From Streptomyces achromogenes (GTDB lineage Bacteria > Actinomycetota > Actinomycetes > Streptomycetales > Streptomycetaceae), in NCBI RefSeq assembly GCF_030816715.1, contig NZ_JAUSYH010000001.1, positions 6,200,001 to 6,264,000 on the forward strand: a stretch of DNA of 64,000 nucleotides, read 5' to 3'. Shown piece after piece: positions 24,943 to 32,176 of this stretch; the stretch's first letter is position 1; each line of letters opens with the position of its first letter. The notes under the pieces were generated by a model. That model was not told the origin of the DNA. It saw only the letters and a program-made list of their open reading frames with translations, and did not search any database. The position numbers and the translations under genes were made by a program.

Positions 24943-26391
24943 GTGAGCACCGAGCTGCGTCCGATGCGCAAACTACGGAATTACATCGCCGGTGAGTTCC
25001 GGGACGCCGCCGACGGACGGACCACCGAGGTGGTCAACCCGGCGACGGGCGAGGCGTACGCGACGGCGCCGCTGTCCGGCCGGGCGGACGTCGACGCCGC
25101 GATGGCCGCCGCCGCCGAGGCGTTCCCGGGCTGGCGCGACACCACGCCCGCCGAGCGTCAGAAGGCCCTGCTGAAGATCGCGGACGCCTTCGAGGAGCGC
25201 GCCGAGGAGCTCATCGCGGCCGAGGTGGAGAACACGGGCAAGCCCGTCGGGCTCACCCGCTCCGAGGAGATCCCGCCCATGGTCGACCAGATCCGCTTCT
25301 TCGCGGGCGCGGCCCGGATGCTCGAGGGGCGCTCGGCCGGCGAGTACATGGACGGGATGACCTCGATCGTGCGCCGGGAGCCGGTCGGCGTCTGCGCGCA
25401 GGTCGCGCCGTGGAACTACCCGATGATGATGGCCGTGTGGAAGTTCGCCCCGGCGATCGCGGCGGGCAACACGGTCGTCCTCAAGCCCTCGGACACCACC
25501 CCGGCGTCCACCGTCCTGATCGCCGACATCGTCGGCTCGATCCTGCCCAAGGGCGTCTTCAACGTCGTCACCGGCGACCGGGACACCGGCCGGCTGATGG
25601 TGGAGCACCCCACCCCGGCGATGGCCTCCATCACCGGCTCGGTCCGCGCGGGCATGTCGGTCGCCGAGTCGGCGTCCAGGGACCTCAAGCGGGTCCACCT
25701 GGAGCTGGGCGGCAAGGCGCCCGTCGTCGTCTTCGAGGACACCGACATCGCCAAGGCCGTCGAGGACATCTCCGTGGCGGGTTACTTCAACGCCGGCCAG
25801 GACTGCACGGCCGCCACGCGCGTCCTCGTCCAGGAGTCCATCCACGACGAGTTCGTGGCCGCGCTCGCGAAGGCCGCGTCCGAGACGAAGACCGGGCAGC
25901 CGGACGACGAGGACGTGCTGTACGGCCCGCTGAACAACCCCAACCAGCTCAAGCAGGTGTCCGGCTTCATCGAACGGCTGCCCGCGCACGCGAAGGTCGA
26001 AGCGGGCGGCAAGCAGGTCGGCGACAAGGGCTACTTCTACGCCGCGACCGTGGTGTCCGGGCTGAAGCAGGACGACGAGATCATCCAGAACGAGGTCTTC
26101 GGACCGGTCATCACCGTCCAGTCCTTCACCGACGAGGAGCAGGCGGTGGAGTGGGCCAACGGCGTCGACTACGCCCTCGCCTCCTCGGTGTGGACCAAGG
26201 ACCACGGCCGCGCCATGCGGATGTCCAAGAAGCTCGACTTCGGCTGCGTGTGGATCAACACCCACATCCCGCTGGTCGCCGAGATGCCGCACGGCGGCTT
26301 CAAGAAGTCCGGCTACGGCAAGGACCTCTCGGGCTACGGCTTCGACGACTACACCCGCATCAAGCACGTCATGACGTCCCTGGACGCGTAG
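24943..26391 (+). CDS. Gamma-aminobutyraldehyde-type aldehyde dehydrogenase
   Basis: 482-residue NAD(P)-dependent ALDH. The coenzyme-binding VAPWNYPMMMAVWKFAPAI, the ELGGKAP general-base Glu and the catalytic Cys288 in NAGQDCTAATR are present; the GQDCTAATR context is characteristic of bacterial 4-aminobutyraldehyde/betaine-like dehydrogenases (PuuC/PatD type). It would oxidise the aldehyde made by the adjacent aminotransferase to GABA. GTG at 24943 has GGAGG about 8 bp upstream. A second close paralogue at 35322-36836 sits with the polyamine importer. Single-gene transcript facing the Lrp-type regulator. Confidence 0.9.
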   Translation: MSTELRPMRKLRNYIAGEFRDAADGRTTEVVNPATGEAYATAPLSGRADVDAAMAAAAEAFPGWRDTTPAERQKALLKIADAFEERAEELIAAEVENTGKPVGLTRSEEIPPMVDQIRFFAGAARMLEGRSAGEYMDGMTSIVRREPVGVCAQVAPWNYPMMMAVWKFAPAIAAGNTVVLKPSDTTPASTVLIADIVGSILPKGVFNVVTGDRDTGRLMVEHPTPAMASITGSVRAGMSVAESASRDLKRVHLELGGKAPVVVFEDTDIAKAVEDISVAGYFNAGQDCTAATRVLVQESIHDEFVAALAKAASETKTGQPDDEDVLYGPLNNPNQLKQVSGFIERLPAHAKVEAGGKQVGDKGYFYAATVVSGLKQDDEIIQNEVFGPVITVQSFTDEEQAVEWANGVDYALASSVWTKDHGRAMRMSKKLDFGCVWINTHIPLVAEMPHGGFKKSGYGKDLSGYGFDDYTRIKHVMTSLDA

Positions 26392-26600
26392 CGCTCCGCG
26401 GGCCGGCCGGGATCTCGCGGGCGGCCGTTCGTGGTGGGGTGCGGGTGAGTTGTCGTGGTGGTCGCGCAGTTCCCCGCGCGCCTTGGGGAGTTCGGCCCTC
26501 GGTTGCCTGAACCGGGGGCCGTCCGCTGTGCCCTTGACGGGTCGATGGTCGGCAGGGTGTCGGGTTGTGGCGGGCACGCTCGCCACTGATCCCTGACGCC

Positions 26601-26750
26601 AGGCCCCCCGCCCCCCCCGGCTCTCCCGCCCCCCCCGGCTTTCCCGCCCCCCGGCTCTCCCGCCCCTCCCCGCTCTCCCGCCCCTCCCCGCTCTCCCGCC
26701 CCTCCCCAGCTCTCCCGCCCCACCCGTCTCCCGGCCCTCTCCTCTCCCGG
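26601..26750. repeat. Pyrimidine-rich tandem repeats (G-quadruplex potential on minus strand)
   Basis: The 450-bp gap 26392-26841 holds no recognisable gene. About 150 bp of it is C/T-rich, built of imperfect ~16-bp units such as CTCTCCCGCCCCTCCC repeated about three times exactly and several more times loosely. The minus strand therefore has many G-runs of four or more. The tract may affect transcription or replication, or simply be slippage-prone DNA. Confidence 0.8.
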
Positions 26751-26841
26751 GTTTCGGCTTTGCCATCTCTTTACAACCTGGGTGCGGGCTGTCTCGTCTC
26801 TTCGTCCGATCCGTCAACGGACCGATGAAAGAGAGCGATTC

Positions 26842-27222
26842 ATGCGACTCATGTCCCGAACCGGCTTTGCCGGCCTGGCAGTTGTGGGCGCCGCCCTGCT
26901 GGCGGGCGCAACGCCCGCACTCGCCGACTCGGGGACGCCGGCCCCGGTGCCCACCACCGCCGGGCGGGCCGCCACCCCGGCCCCCTCCGAGGCCCCCTCC
27001 GACGCCTCCGCCATGCCGACCACCGCTCCCGCCGAGTCCGGCAGGACGCCGTCGACGGTGCCGAGCCAGGTCGGCGTGGTGCCCAGGGGAGGGGCCGGGA
27101 CCGGTGTCGGCGAGCCTTCGTCCGAGGGGCACGGCGCACTGATCGGCGGCGCGGCCGCGGCGTCCGCTGCGGCCGGCGTGGTCTTCCACGTCGTACGCCG
27201 CCGGAGGGCGTCCGGCGCATGA
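26842..27222 (+). CDS. Small secreted, membrane-anchored protein of the sortase-sigma operon
   Basis: 126 residues: an N-terminal signal peptide (MRLMSRTGFAGLAVVGAALL, cleavage near ALADS), a Pro/Ala/Ser/Thr-rich extracellular stretch of about 65 residues, and a C-terminal hydrophobic segment GALIGGAAAASAAAGVVF followed by RRRRASGA. The architecture is that of a sortase substrate, but no LPxTG or LAxTG motif precedes the hydrophobic segment (the region reads GVGEPSSEGHG). ATG at 26842 has GAAAGAGAG upstream. Its stop overlaps the sortase start by four bases, so the two are made together. Confidence 0.72.
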   Translation: MRLMSRTGFAGLAVVGAALLAGATPALADSGTPAPVPTTAGRAATPAPSEAPSDASAMPTTAPAESGRTPSTVPSQVGVVPRGGAGTGVGEPSSEGHGALIGGAAAASAAAGVVFHVVRRRRASGA

Positions 27223-27923
27223 GCCCGCTCTCCAGGCGCGCCGCGGCCCTGACGGCCCTGGCGGTGCTGCTGCTCACGAGCTGTGGCGGCGGCGAGACGC
27301 CGGCGGCCGTACCGGACGCCGGCGCGTCCGCCTCGGGCCCCGCCTCCTCCTCGGCCTCCTCGGCTCCCTCCGTGACCGCGGGGCGGCCGGTGCGTCCGCT
27401 CGCGCGGTCGGCGCCGGTCGGGCTGCGGATCGCGGCCATCGGGGTCGACACCCCGGTCATGCGGCTGGGGCTGGCCGCCGACGGCAGCGTCCAGGTGCCT
27501 CCGGTCGAGAAGCACGACCGGGCGGGGTGGTACGAGCACTCGCCGACGCCCGGGCAGACCGGGCCGTCGGTGATCCTCGGTCACGTCACGGTCGGCCGCT
27601 ACGGCGACGGAGTCTTCCGCCGCCTGGGCCGGCTGCGTGCCGGCGACCGGATCGCGGCGCGTCTGGAGAACGGCACGACGGCCGAGTTCGCCGTCACCGA
27701 GGTGCGCACCGTCGACAAGGCGCGCTTTCCCACACAGGACGTCTACGGGAACGTGGACCGCCCCGAACTGCGTCTCATCACGTGCGGCGGCCCCCGCACC
27801 GGCGACGGATACCGTGACAACGTGATCGTCTTCGCCGTGCTGAGCGCCGGGTCGAGCACGGGATCGAACACCGGGCCGGGCGTCGCGCCGAGCGGCTCGA
27901 GCAGTTCTGCGGGAGAACGTTGA
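27219..27923 (+). CDS. Class F sortase with lipoprotein-type signal
   Basis: 234 residues. The N-terminus carries a hydrophobic segment with lipobox-like LLTSC, then a Ser/Ala linker and a sortase beta-barrel (about 68-205). The catalytic triad is visible as His in VILGHV, Cys in LRLITCGG and Arg in GYRDNVIVFA. Class F sortases of actinobacteria are compact, lack C-terminal membrane helices and have few known substrates. Lying between a secreted tail-anchored protein and an ECF sigma factor with 4-bp overlaps on both sides, it likely processes or cross-links the neighbour or a product of the sigma factor's regulon. The C-terminal ~30 residues are Gly/Ser-rich. Confidence 0.87.
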   Translation: MSPLSRRAAALTALAVLLLTSCGGGETPAAVPDAGASASGPASSSASSAPSVTAGRPVRPLARSAPVGLRIAAIGVDTPVMRLGLAADGSVQVPPVEKHDRAGWYEHSPTPGQTGPSVILGHVTVGRYGDGVFRRLGRLRAGDRIAARLENGTTAEFAVTEVRTVDKARFPTQDVYGNVDRPELRLITCGGPRTGDGYRDNVIVFAVLSAGSSTGSNTGPGVAPSGSSSSAGER

Positions 27924-28417
27924 AACGGTCACGCTCGCGCGACAGGGCGGCGTCCGAGCTGTTCGCCGCCCTCTATCCACGCCTGGCCGGCTGGTGCCGC
28001 CGTCTCGTCGACGACGACGAGACGGCGCACGAGATCGCGTCGGAGGCGTTCACCCGGCTGTGGGCCCGCTGGACGTCGGTGGCGGAACCCCAGGGCTTCC
28101 TCTTCGTCACCGCCGCCAACCTCGTCCGCGATCACTGGCGCAAGCTCGAGCGGGAACGCCGGGCCGTGCGCCGCGCCACCGTCGAGGCCGCGATCGCCCC
28201 GCCCGCCGAACCGGCCGACCCCTCGGTGCGGATGCTCGTGCAGTCCCTGCCCGACCGGCTGCGCGTCCCGATCCTGCTGCACTACTACGCTGACATGCCG
28301 ATCCGGGAGGTGTCCGCGCTGACCGGGCGCAAGGAAGGGACCGTCAAGGCCGATCTGCACGCGGCCCGTGAACTGCTCCGCGCCCACCTGAGGAGAAGCC
28401 TTGATCACGCCCGTTGA
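27920..28417 (+). CDS. ECF RNA polymerase sigma factor
   Basis: 165 residues with sigma region 2 (LFAALYPRLAGWCRRL, then ETAHEIASEAFTRLWARW) and region 4 (SLPDRLRVPILLHYYADM through REVSALTGRKEGTVKADLHAARELL). TTG at 27920 is supported by overlap with the sortase stop (TTGA) and by GGGAG at 27911-27915. The next gene, overlapping by 17 bases, encodes a one-helix membrane protein that could be its regulator. Operon position suggests it controls cell-envelope genes, including its own operon. Confidence 0.87.
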   Translation: MKRSRSRDRAASELFAALYPRLAGWCRRLVDDDETAHEIASEAFTRLWARWTSVAEPQGFLFVTAANLVRDHWRKLERERRAVRRATVEAAIAPPAEPADPSVRMLVQSLPDRLRVPILLHYYADMPIREVSALTGRKEGTVKADLHAARELLRAHLRRSLDHAR

Positions 28418-28949
28418 CGACTTCGACGACGGCCGCCGGGACCTCGCCCCGGACGACCCCCTCGCCGTCGTCCTGCGGCCCGCGTCCGGTCGTCTCGCGC
28501 CGCCGCCCGGCAGCTACGAGAGGGTCCGCCGCGGTGCGCGCCGCCGCCGGACCCTGCGCGCCGCGGCCGCGGCCGGCGCCACCTGCGCCGTCGCCGCGCT
28601 CGCCGTCCTGCTGCCGCTGCGCCCGAGCACCTCAGGGACGCCGCCGCCCGCGATCCCGCTCGCCCCGCCCCCGGCGAGCGGCCCGGCGACCGTGCCCGCC
28701 CCGGCGACCGTGCCCGCCCCGGCGGCCTCGCCGACCCCGGTCGCCGAGGACCCTACCGAGGGGGCGACCGCGACCCCGCCGGACGCCCGGGCCTCGACTG
28801 CTCCCACCGACACCGCTGCCTCCACCGGTGGCCCCAGCCGTGACCCGTCGCCGTCGCCGTCACCGCCGAGGCAGACCGGGACCCGTCCGGCTCCGGCGGA
28901 GACGAGCGAGGGGTCCGTCATGCCGTCCGCCGCGGCCACGCGCCGTTGA
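28401..28949 (+). CDS. Single-span membrane protein, putative anti-sigma partner
   Basis: 182 residues: a cytoplasmic N-terminus of about 50 residues (DFDDGRRDLAPDDPLAVVL, then a very basic RRGARRRRTLR stretch), one membrane helix (about 54-74) and an extracellular Pro/Ala/Thr/Ser-rich tail with repeated ATVPAPATVPAP. TTG at 28401 follows AGGAGAAG at correct spacing. It lacks a zinc-binding HxxxCxxC motif, so it is not a standard ZAS anti-sigma factor; the assignment rests on gene order. The stop is followed by a promoter-like palindrome for the next gene. Confidence 0.62.
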   Translation: MITPVDDFDDGRRDLAPDDPLAVVLRPASGRLAPPPGSYERVRRGARRRRTLRAAAAAGATCAVAALAVLLPLRPSTSGTPPPAIPLAPPPASGPATVPAPATVPAPAASPTPVAEDPTEGATATPPDARASTAPTDTAASTGGPSRDPSPSPSPPRQTGTRPAPAETSEGSVMPSAAATRR

Positions 28950-28995
28950 CGCCCGTCGTGGACGGCGCTCCGCGGAGCTGCCCGCGAAACAGGTT

Positions 28996-29009
28996 TTGAA
29001 CGTGTTCAA
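28996..29009. promoter_or_regulatory. Palindromic candidate operator
   Basis: TTGAACGTGTTCAA, a perfect inverted repeat (TTGAAC-GT-GTTCAA), lies 20 bp before the ATG at 29030, an ideal place for a repressor. Such palindromes are typical of TetR-family sites, but no TetR gene is in the window. Confidence 0.5.
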
Positions 29010-29029
29010 TTTCGGCGTACGCTGCCGTC

Positions 29030-29551
29030 ATGAGCGACAGAGCCGCCCTGGTGAAGGGCATTCGTGTCTGGCTGGCCCTCTTCGTCGTCTGTCTGGTGCT
29101 CAGCGGCGTCACGGCCTTCCCGCTCGTCCATGAACTGCGCTGGACGGAGGAGTTGCTGCGCGCGCTGTCCGTGCCGGAGCGGCTGCCCGGCGCGATGGAG
29201 TGGATCGAGCGCGTCCGGCGCGGCCTCGACGCCGCCGACGCCGACCACCCGTTCCTGCTCTACGGCACGGACTGGCTGGCCTTCGCCCACCTCGTGATCG
29301 CCGTCGCGTTCTACGGCCCCTACCGTGACCCGGTCCGCAACGTCTGGGTCGTGGAGTTCGCGATGATCGCCTGCGCCGGGATCGTCCCGCTCGCGCTGAT
29401 CTGCGGACCGATCCGGGGCATTCCCCTCTGGTGGAGCGTGATCGACATCTCCTTCGGCGTGTTCGGGATCGTCCCGTTGTACGTCGTGCGCGGGAAGATC
29501 CAGCGGCTGGCGCAGAGCGGCCCGAACCCCTGGACGGCGCCCGCGGTGTGA
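29030..29551 (+). CDS. Uncharacterised four-helix membrane protein
   Basis: 173 residues with about four membrane segments: residues ~10-30 (VWLALFVVCLVLSGVTAF), ~82-98 (WLAFAHLVIAVAFYG), ~107-125 (VEFAMIACAGIVPLALIC) and ~132-150. A polar loop of about 50 residues between the first two contains several charged residues (RWTEELLRALSVPERL). I do not recognise a functional family. It forms a single gene preceded by the palindrome TTGAACGTGTTCAA, so expression is probably switched by a repressor responding to a small molecule. No export signal other than the first helix. Confidence 0.75.
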   Translation: MSDRAALVKGIRVWLALFVVCLVLSGVTAFPLVHELRWTEELLRALSVPERLPGAMEWIERVRRGLDAADADHPFLLYGTDWLAFAHLVIAVAFYGPYRDPVRNVWVVEFAMIACAGIVPLALICGPIRGIPLWWSVIDISFGVFGIVPLYVVRGKIQRLAQSGPNPWTAPAV

Positions 29552-29567
29552 GCGCCGCGGCTGGGAG

Positions 29568-29633
29568 GCGAGGGGGAGGGGCGTGAGGGGGAGGGACGCG
29601 AGGGGGAGGGGCGCGAGGGGCAGGGGAGGGAAA
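29568..29633 (+). repeat. G-rich short tandem repeats (G-quadruplex potential)
   Basis: Imperfect ~15-bp units related to GCGAGGGGGAGGG occur about four times just after the 29030 gene and before the sigma factor at 29722. On the plus strand the G-runs could form quadruplexes in DNA or in the transcript leader. Confidence 0.75.
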
Positions 29634-29721
29634 AGTGTTATCCCCGGCCGTCGCGGCCCGTCCCCTCAGATGTGATCTCCGACATTGCCAACCACGGGGG
29701 CCCGGCTGAGAGGGTGCGGGC

Positions 29722-31410
29722 ATGAGGACGCACGTCGACGCCGAGACCGGGCGGCGCTGGCGCGCCACGATCACGGCGGCGCAGGCAGGTGACCGGGAGG
29801 CGCTGGACGAACTGGTGGCGGGCTGGCTGCCGCTCGTCTACAACGTCGTCGGCCGGGCCCTCAACGGCCACGCGGACGTGGACGACGTCGTCCAGGAGAC
29901 CATGCTGCGGGCCGTCGGCAACCTCGGCTCGCTGCGCGACCCCGACAGCTTCCGCTCCTGGCTGGTGGCCATCGCCATGCGTCAGGTACGTGACCGGGCC
30001 CGCCGCAGGACCGCCGCCCCCCTCGACGAGAGCGCGACCCCGGACGGGACCGCCGACTTCGCCGAACTCACCGTGCTGCGGCTGCAGTTGGAGGGGCAGC
30101 GGCGGGAGGTCGCGGAAGCGGTGCGCTGGCTGGACGACGAGGACCGGCAGCTGCTGTCCCTGTGGTGGCTGGAGGTCGCGGGCGAGCTCACCCGGCGCGA
30201 GCTGGCCGCGGCCGTCGGCATCAGCCGGCAGCACGCGGCGGTGCGCGTGCAGCGGGTCAAGGAACGTCTGGAGGTCTCCCGGGGCATCGTGCGCGCCCTC
30301 GCCGGCGCCTGCCCCGGTCTGCGCGAACTGACCGCCCGCTGGACCGGCCGCCCCGACTCCGTCTGGCGCAAGCGGCTGGCCCGGCACATCCGCGGCTGCG
30401 GCTACTGCGACGGCGCCTGCGAGACCGTCGTACCGGCGGAACGGCTGCTCGTGGGGATCGCCCTGGTGCCCGTCCCGGCCGGAGTCGCGATCTCGCTCGT
30501 CCTCGGCGGCAAGACGGCGGCCGCGGCCACGGGCGCCGCCTCCGTCGGCTGGTCCGCGAAGGTGCTGACCGCGCTGACCAAGCCGGCCGTCGTGGTCACG
30601 GCCGGCGCGACGCTCGCCGCGGGCGGCGCGTACGTCGTCGTGCAGCCCCCCGACGACCCGCCCGGACGCGCGGCCGTCGCGCCGACGGCGCCCGCCGCGC
30701 CCGCCGCCTCCGCGTCGGGCGGGGCCGTCCCCGAGGCCTCGCCGTCGCCGTCGCCCTCGCCGTCGAAGAGCGTGCGGAGGGCGGCCCGGTACGGCAGCGT
30801 CGTCGACGCCGTCGACCGCGCGCCCGACCCGAAGACCCCGCCGGCCGCCCTGCCGGAGCGGCCCGCCTCCGGCGTCACCAGCAGCGGTGGCGCCCACGCC
30901 ACCATGAACCACCGCGGGGACAGCGTGACGCTCAGCGGACAGGGCTATGTCCTCGTGCGCTGGCAGATATCGCCCCAGCACCGGTCCGGGGCCCTGGTCA
31001 TGCCGAGCTGGACCGGCCTCAGGGGCAGGCTCTTCCATGTGGCCTCCGGCGGCGGACGCCGGATGGACGACCCCGTCGGCACGGACGGCACGGCCACCGG
31101 CATGGGCGACCGGGTCACCGGCTACACCGTCCTGCCGCCGGGCGCCCAGCAGATGTGGCAGAACGAGTACTTCTATCTCACCGGCACCGTCACGCTCACC
31201 GTGAACGAGCGGGGCGCCGACTACGGCCTCAACGTCTTCCCGACGACCTGGGACGCCGTGGAGAAGGACGTCACGAGCGGCCCCGGCCGGGGCGTGCGGC
31301 GCTACGGGCTGGTCCGCGACACCGGCGGGGACGACACACCGGTCCCGCAGTACGCGACCCGGGAGACCCCGGCCGACCCCGCGACCGTGCCGCAGCGCTC
31401 CCGCGTGTGA
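29722..31410 (+). CDS. ECF sigma factor fused to a zinc-motif, membrane and extracellular domain
   Basis: 562 residues. Residues ~15-95 are sigma region 2 (YNVVGRALNGHADVDDVVQETML), ~125-185 region 4 (QLLSLWWLEVAGELTRRELAAA). Then comes His222, Cys226, Cys229, Cys233 in RHIRGCGYCDGAC, resembling an anti-sigma zinc motif, followed by hydrophobic segments at ~241-261 and ~287-306. A Pro/Ser linker leads to an extracytoplasmic domain (about 340-562) rich in beta-strand (NHRGDSVTLSGQGYVLVRWQ, YFYLTGTVTLTVNERG). ECF groups with large membrane-bound C-terminal extensions are known in Streptomyces; here sigma, inhibitor-like motif and sensor would lie on one chain. No separate anti-sigma gene is adjacent. 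ATG 29722 is preceded by a modest GAGAGGG-like site. Confidence 0.83.
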   Translation: MRTHVDAETGRRWRATITAAQAGDREALDELVAGWLPLVYNVVGRALNGHADVDDVVQETMLRAVGNLGSLRDPDSFRSWLVAIAMRQVRDRARRRTAAPLDESATPDGTADFAELTVLRLQLEGQRREVAEAVRWLDDEDRQLLSLWWLEVAGELTRRELAAAVGISRQHAAVRVQRVKERLEVSRGIVRALAGACPGLRELTARWTGRPDSVWRKRLARHIRGCGYCDGACETVVPAERLLVGIALVPVPAGVAISLVLGGKTAAAATGAASVGWSAKVLTALTKPAVVVTAGATLAAGGAYVVVQPPDDPPGRAAVAPTAPAAPAASASGGAVPEASPSPSPSPSKSVRRAARYGSVVDAVDRAPDPKTPPAALPERPASGVTSSGGAHATMNHRGDSVTLSGQGYVLVRWQISPQHRSGALVMPSWTGLRGRLFHVASGGGRRMDDPVGTDGTATGMGDRVTGYTVLPPGAQQMWQNEYFYLTGTVTLTVNERGADYGLNVFPTTWDAVEKDVTSGPGRGVRRYGLVRDTGGDDTPVPQYATRETPADPATVPQRSRV

Positions 31411-31419
31411 CGGCGGGGC

Positions 31420-32106
31420 TCAGCCCTCCTTGCGCAGCGCGGTCAGGAGGTCGATGCGGTTCGTGGTGATCGAGTCGACGCCCAGGCCGACGAGCCGCCG
31501 CAGGGAACGCCGGGTGTCGGGGGTCCAGACGGAGAGCAGGTGGCCGTCCCGGTGGACGCGCGCGGCGAGATCCCGGTCCACCAGGGAGAAGCGGTAGTTG
31601 AGCCAGCGCGGCTTCACCGCCGCGAGCAGCGCCGGGCGCGGGGGCGCCAGACTCGTGCAGGTGAGCGCGATCTCGGCGGACGGGTCGGCGGCGCGCACGG
31701 CGAGCATCGCGACGGCGCCCGCGCAGTAGTACACCCGGTCCGCCGCCCCTGCCTCGCGCACGGCGTCGACGATCCGCCGTGCCGTGCCCGCCTCCCGGGT
31801 GCCGGGCAGGTCGAGCATCAGCCGGCTGCCCTCGGTCGCCGCGAGCGCCTCCGCGAGCGTCGGCACCGCGCCGGCCGTCAGTCCGCGCACCTCGGCCGCG
31901 GACAACGAGGCCAGCGGACGGTCCTGCCCCCACAGCCGCTTCAACGTCGCGTCGTGCAGCAGCACGGGCACGCCGTCCCTGGTGAGCCGTACGTCACACT
32001 CCACGGCGTCCGCGCCCAGGTCGAGCGCGGAACGCAGCGAGGCGATCGTGTTCTCACGGAGGCGGTAGGGGTCGCCGCGATGGGCCACGGCGGTCACGTT
32101 CTGCAT
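31420..32106 (-). CDS. Glycerophosphodiester phosphodiesterase
   Basis: 228-residue GDPD TIM barrel. The catalytic His pair and metal ligands are in VAHRGDP (His9-Arg10), ENT (about 18-20), VECDVRLTRDG and PVLLHD; the C-terminal SVWTPDT and DSITTNR segments are usual. It hydrolyses glycerophosphodiesters from phospholipid turnover to sn-glycerol 3-phosphate and an alcohol. No signal peptide, so it should be cytoplasmic. It is 70 bp downstream of the deaminase gene on the same strand, and its stop lies 10 bp from the convergent sigma-fusion gene. Confidence 0.93.
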   Translation of the reverse strand: MQNVTAVAHRGDPYRLRENTIASLRSALDLGADAVECDVRLTRDGVPVLLHDATLKRLWGQDRPLASLSAAEVRGLTAGAVPTLAEALAATEGSRLMLDLPGTREAGTARRIVDAVREAGAADRVYYCAGAVAMLAVRAADPSAEIALTCTSLAPPRPALLAAVKPRWLNYRFSLVDRDLAARVHRDGHLLSVWTPDTRRSLRRLVGLGVDSITTNRIDLLTALRKEG

Positions 32107-32176
32107 GAGCCCATGGTGCCGGACCCGGACCCGGACCCGACCCGACCCGGCGTGGGCACGGGAGCGGGGGTTCCGG

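Noticed and set aside
26349..26828. Open frames on both strands across the C-rich repeat
   Set aside because: They encode only Gly/Arg/Glu or Pro/Ser repeats generated by the simple-sequence tract.
26601..29633. CRISPR array
   Set aside because: Repeats are short, adjacent and degenerate without unique spacers or cas genes.
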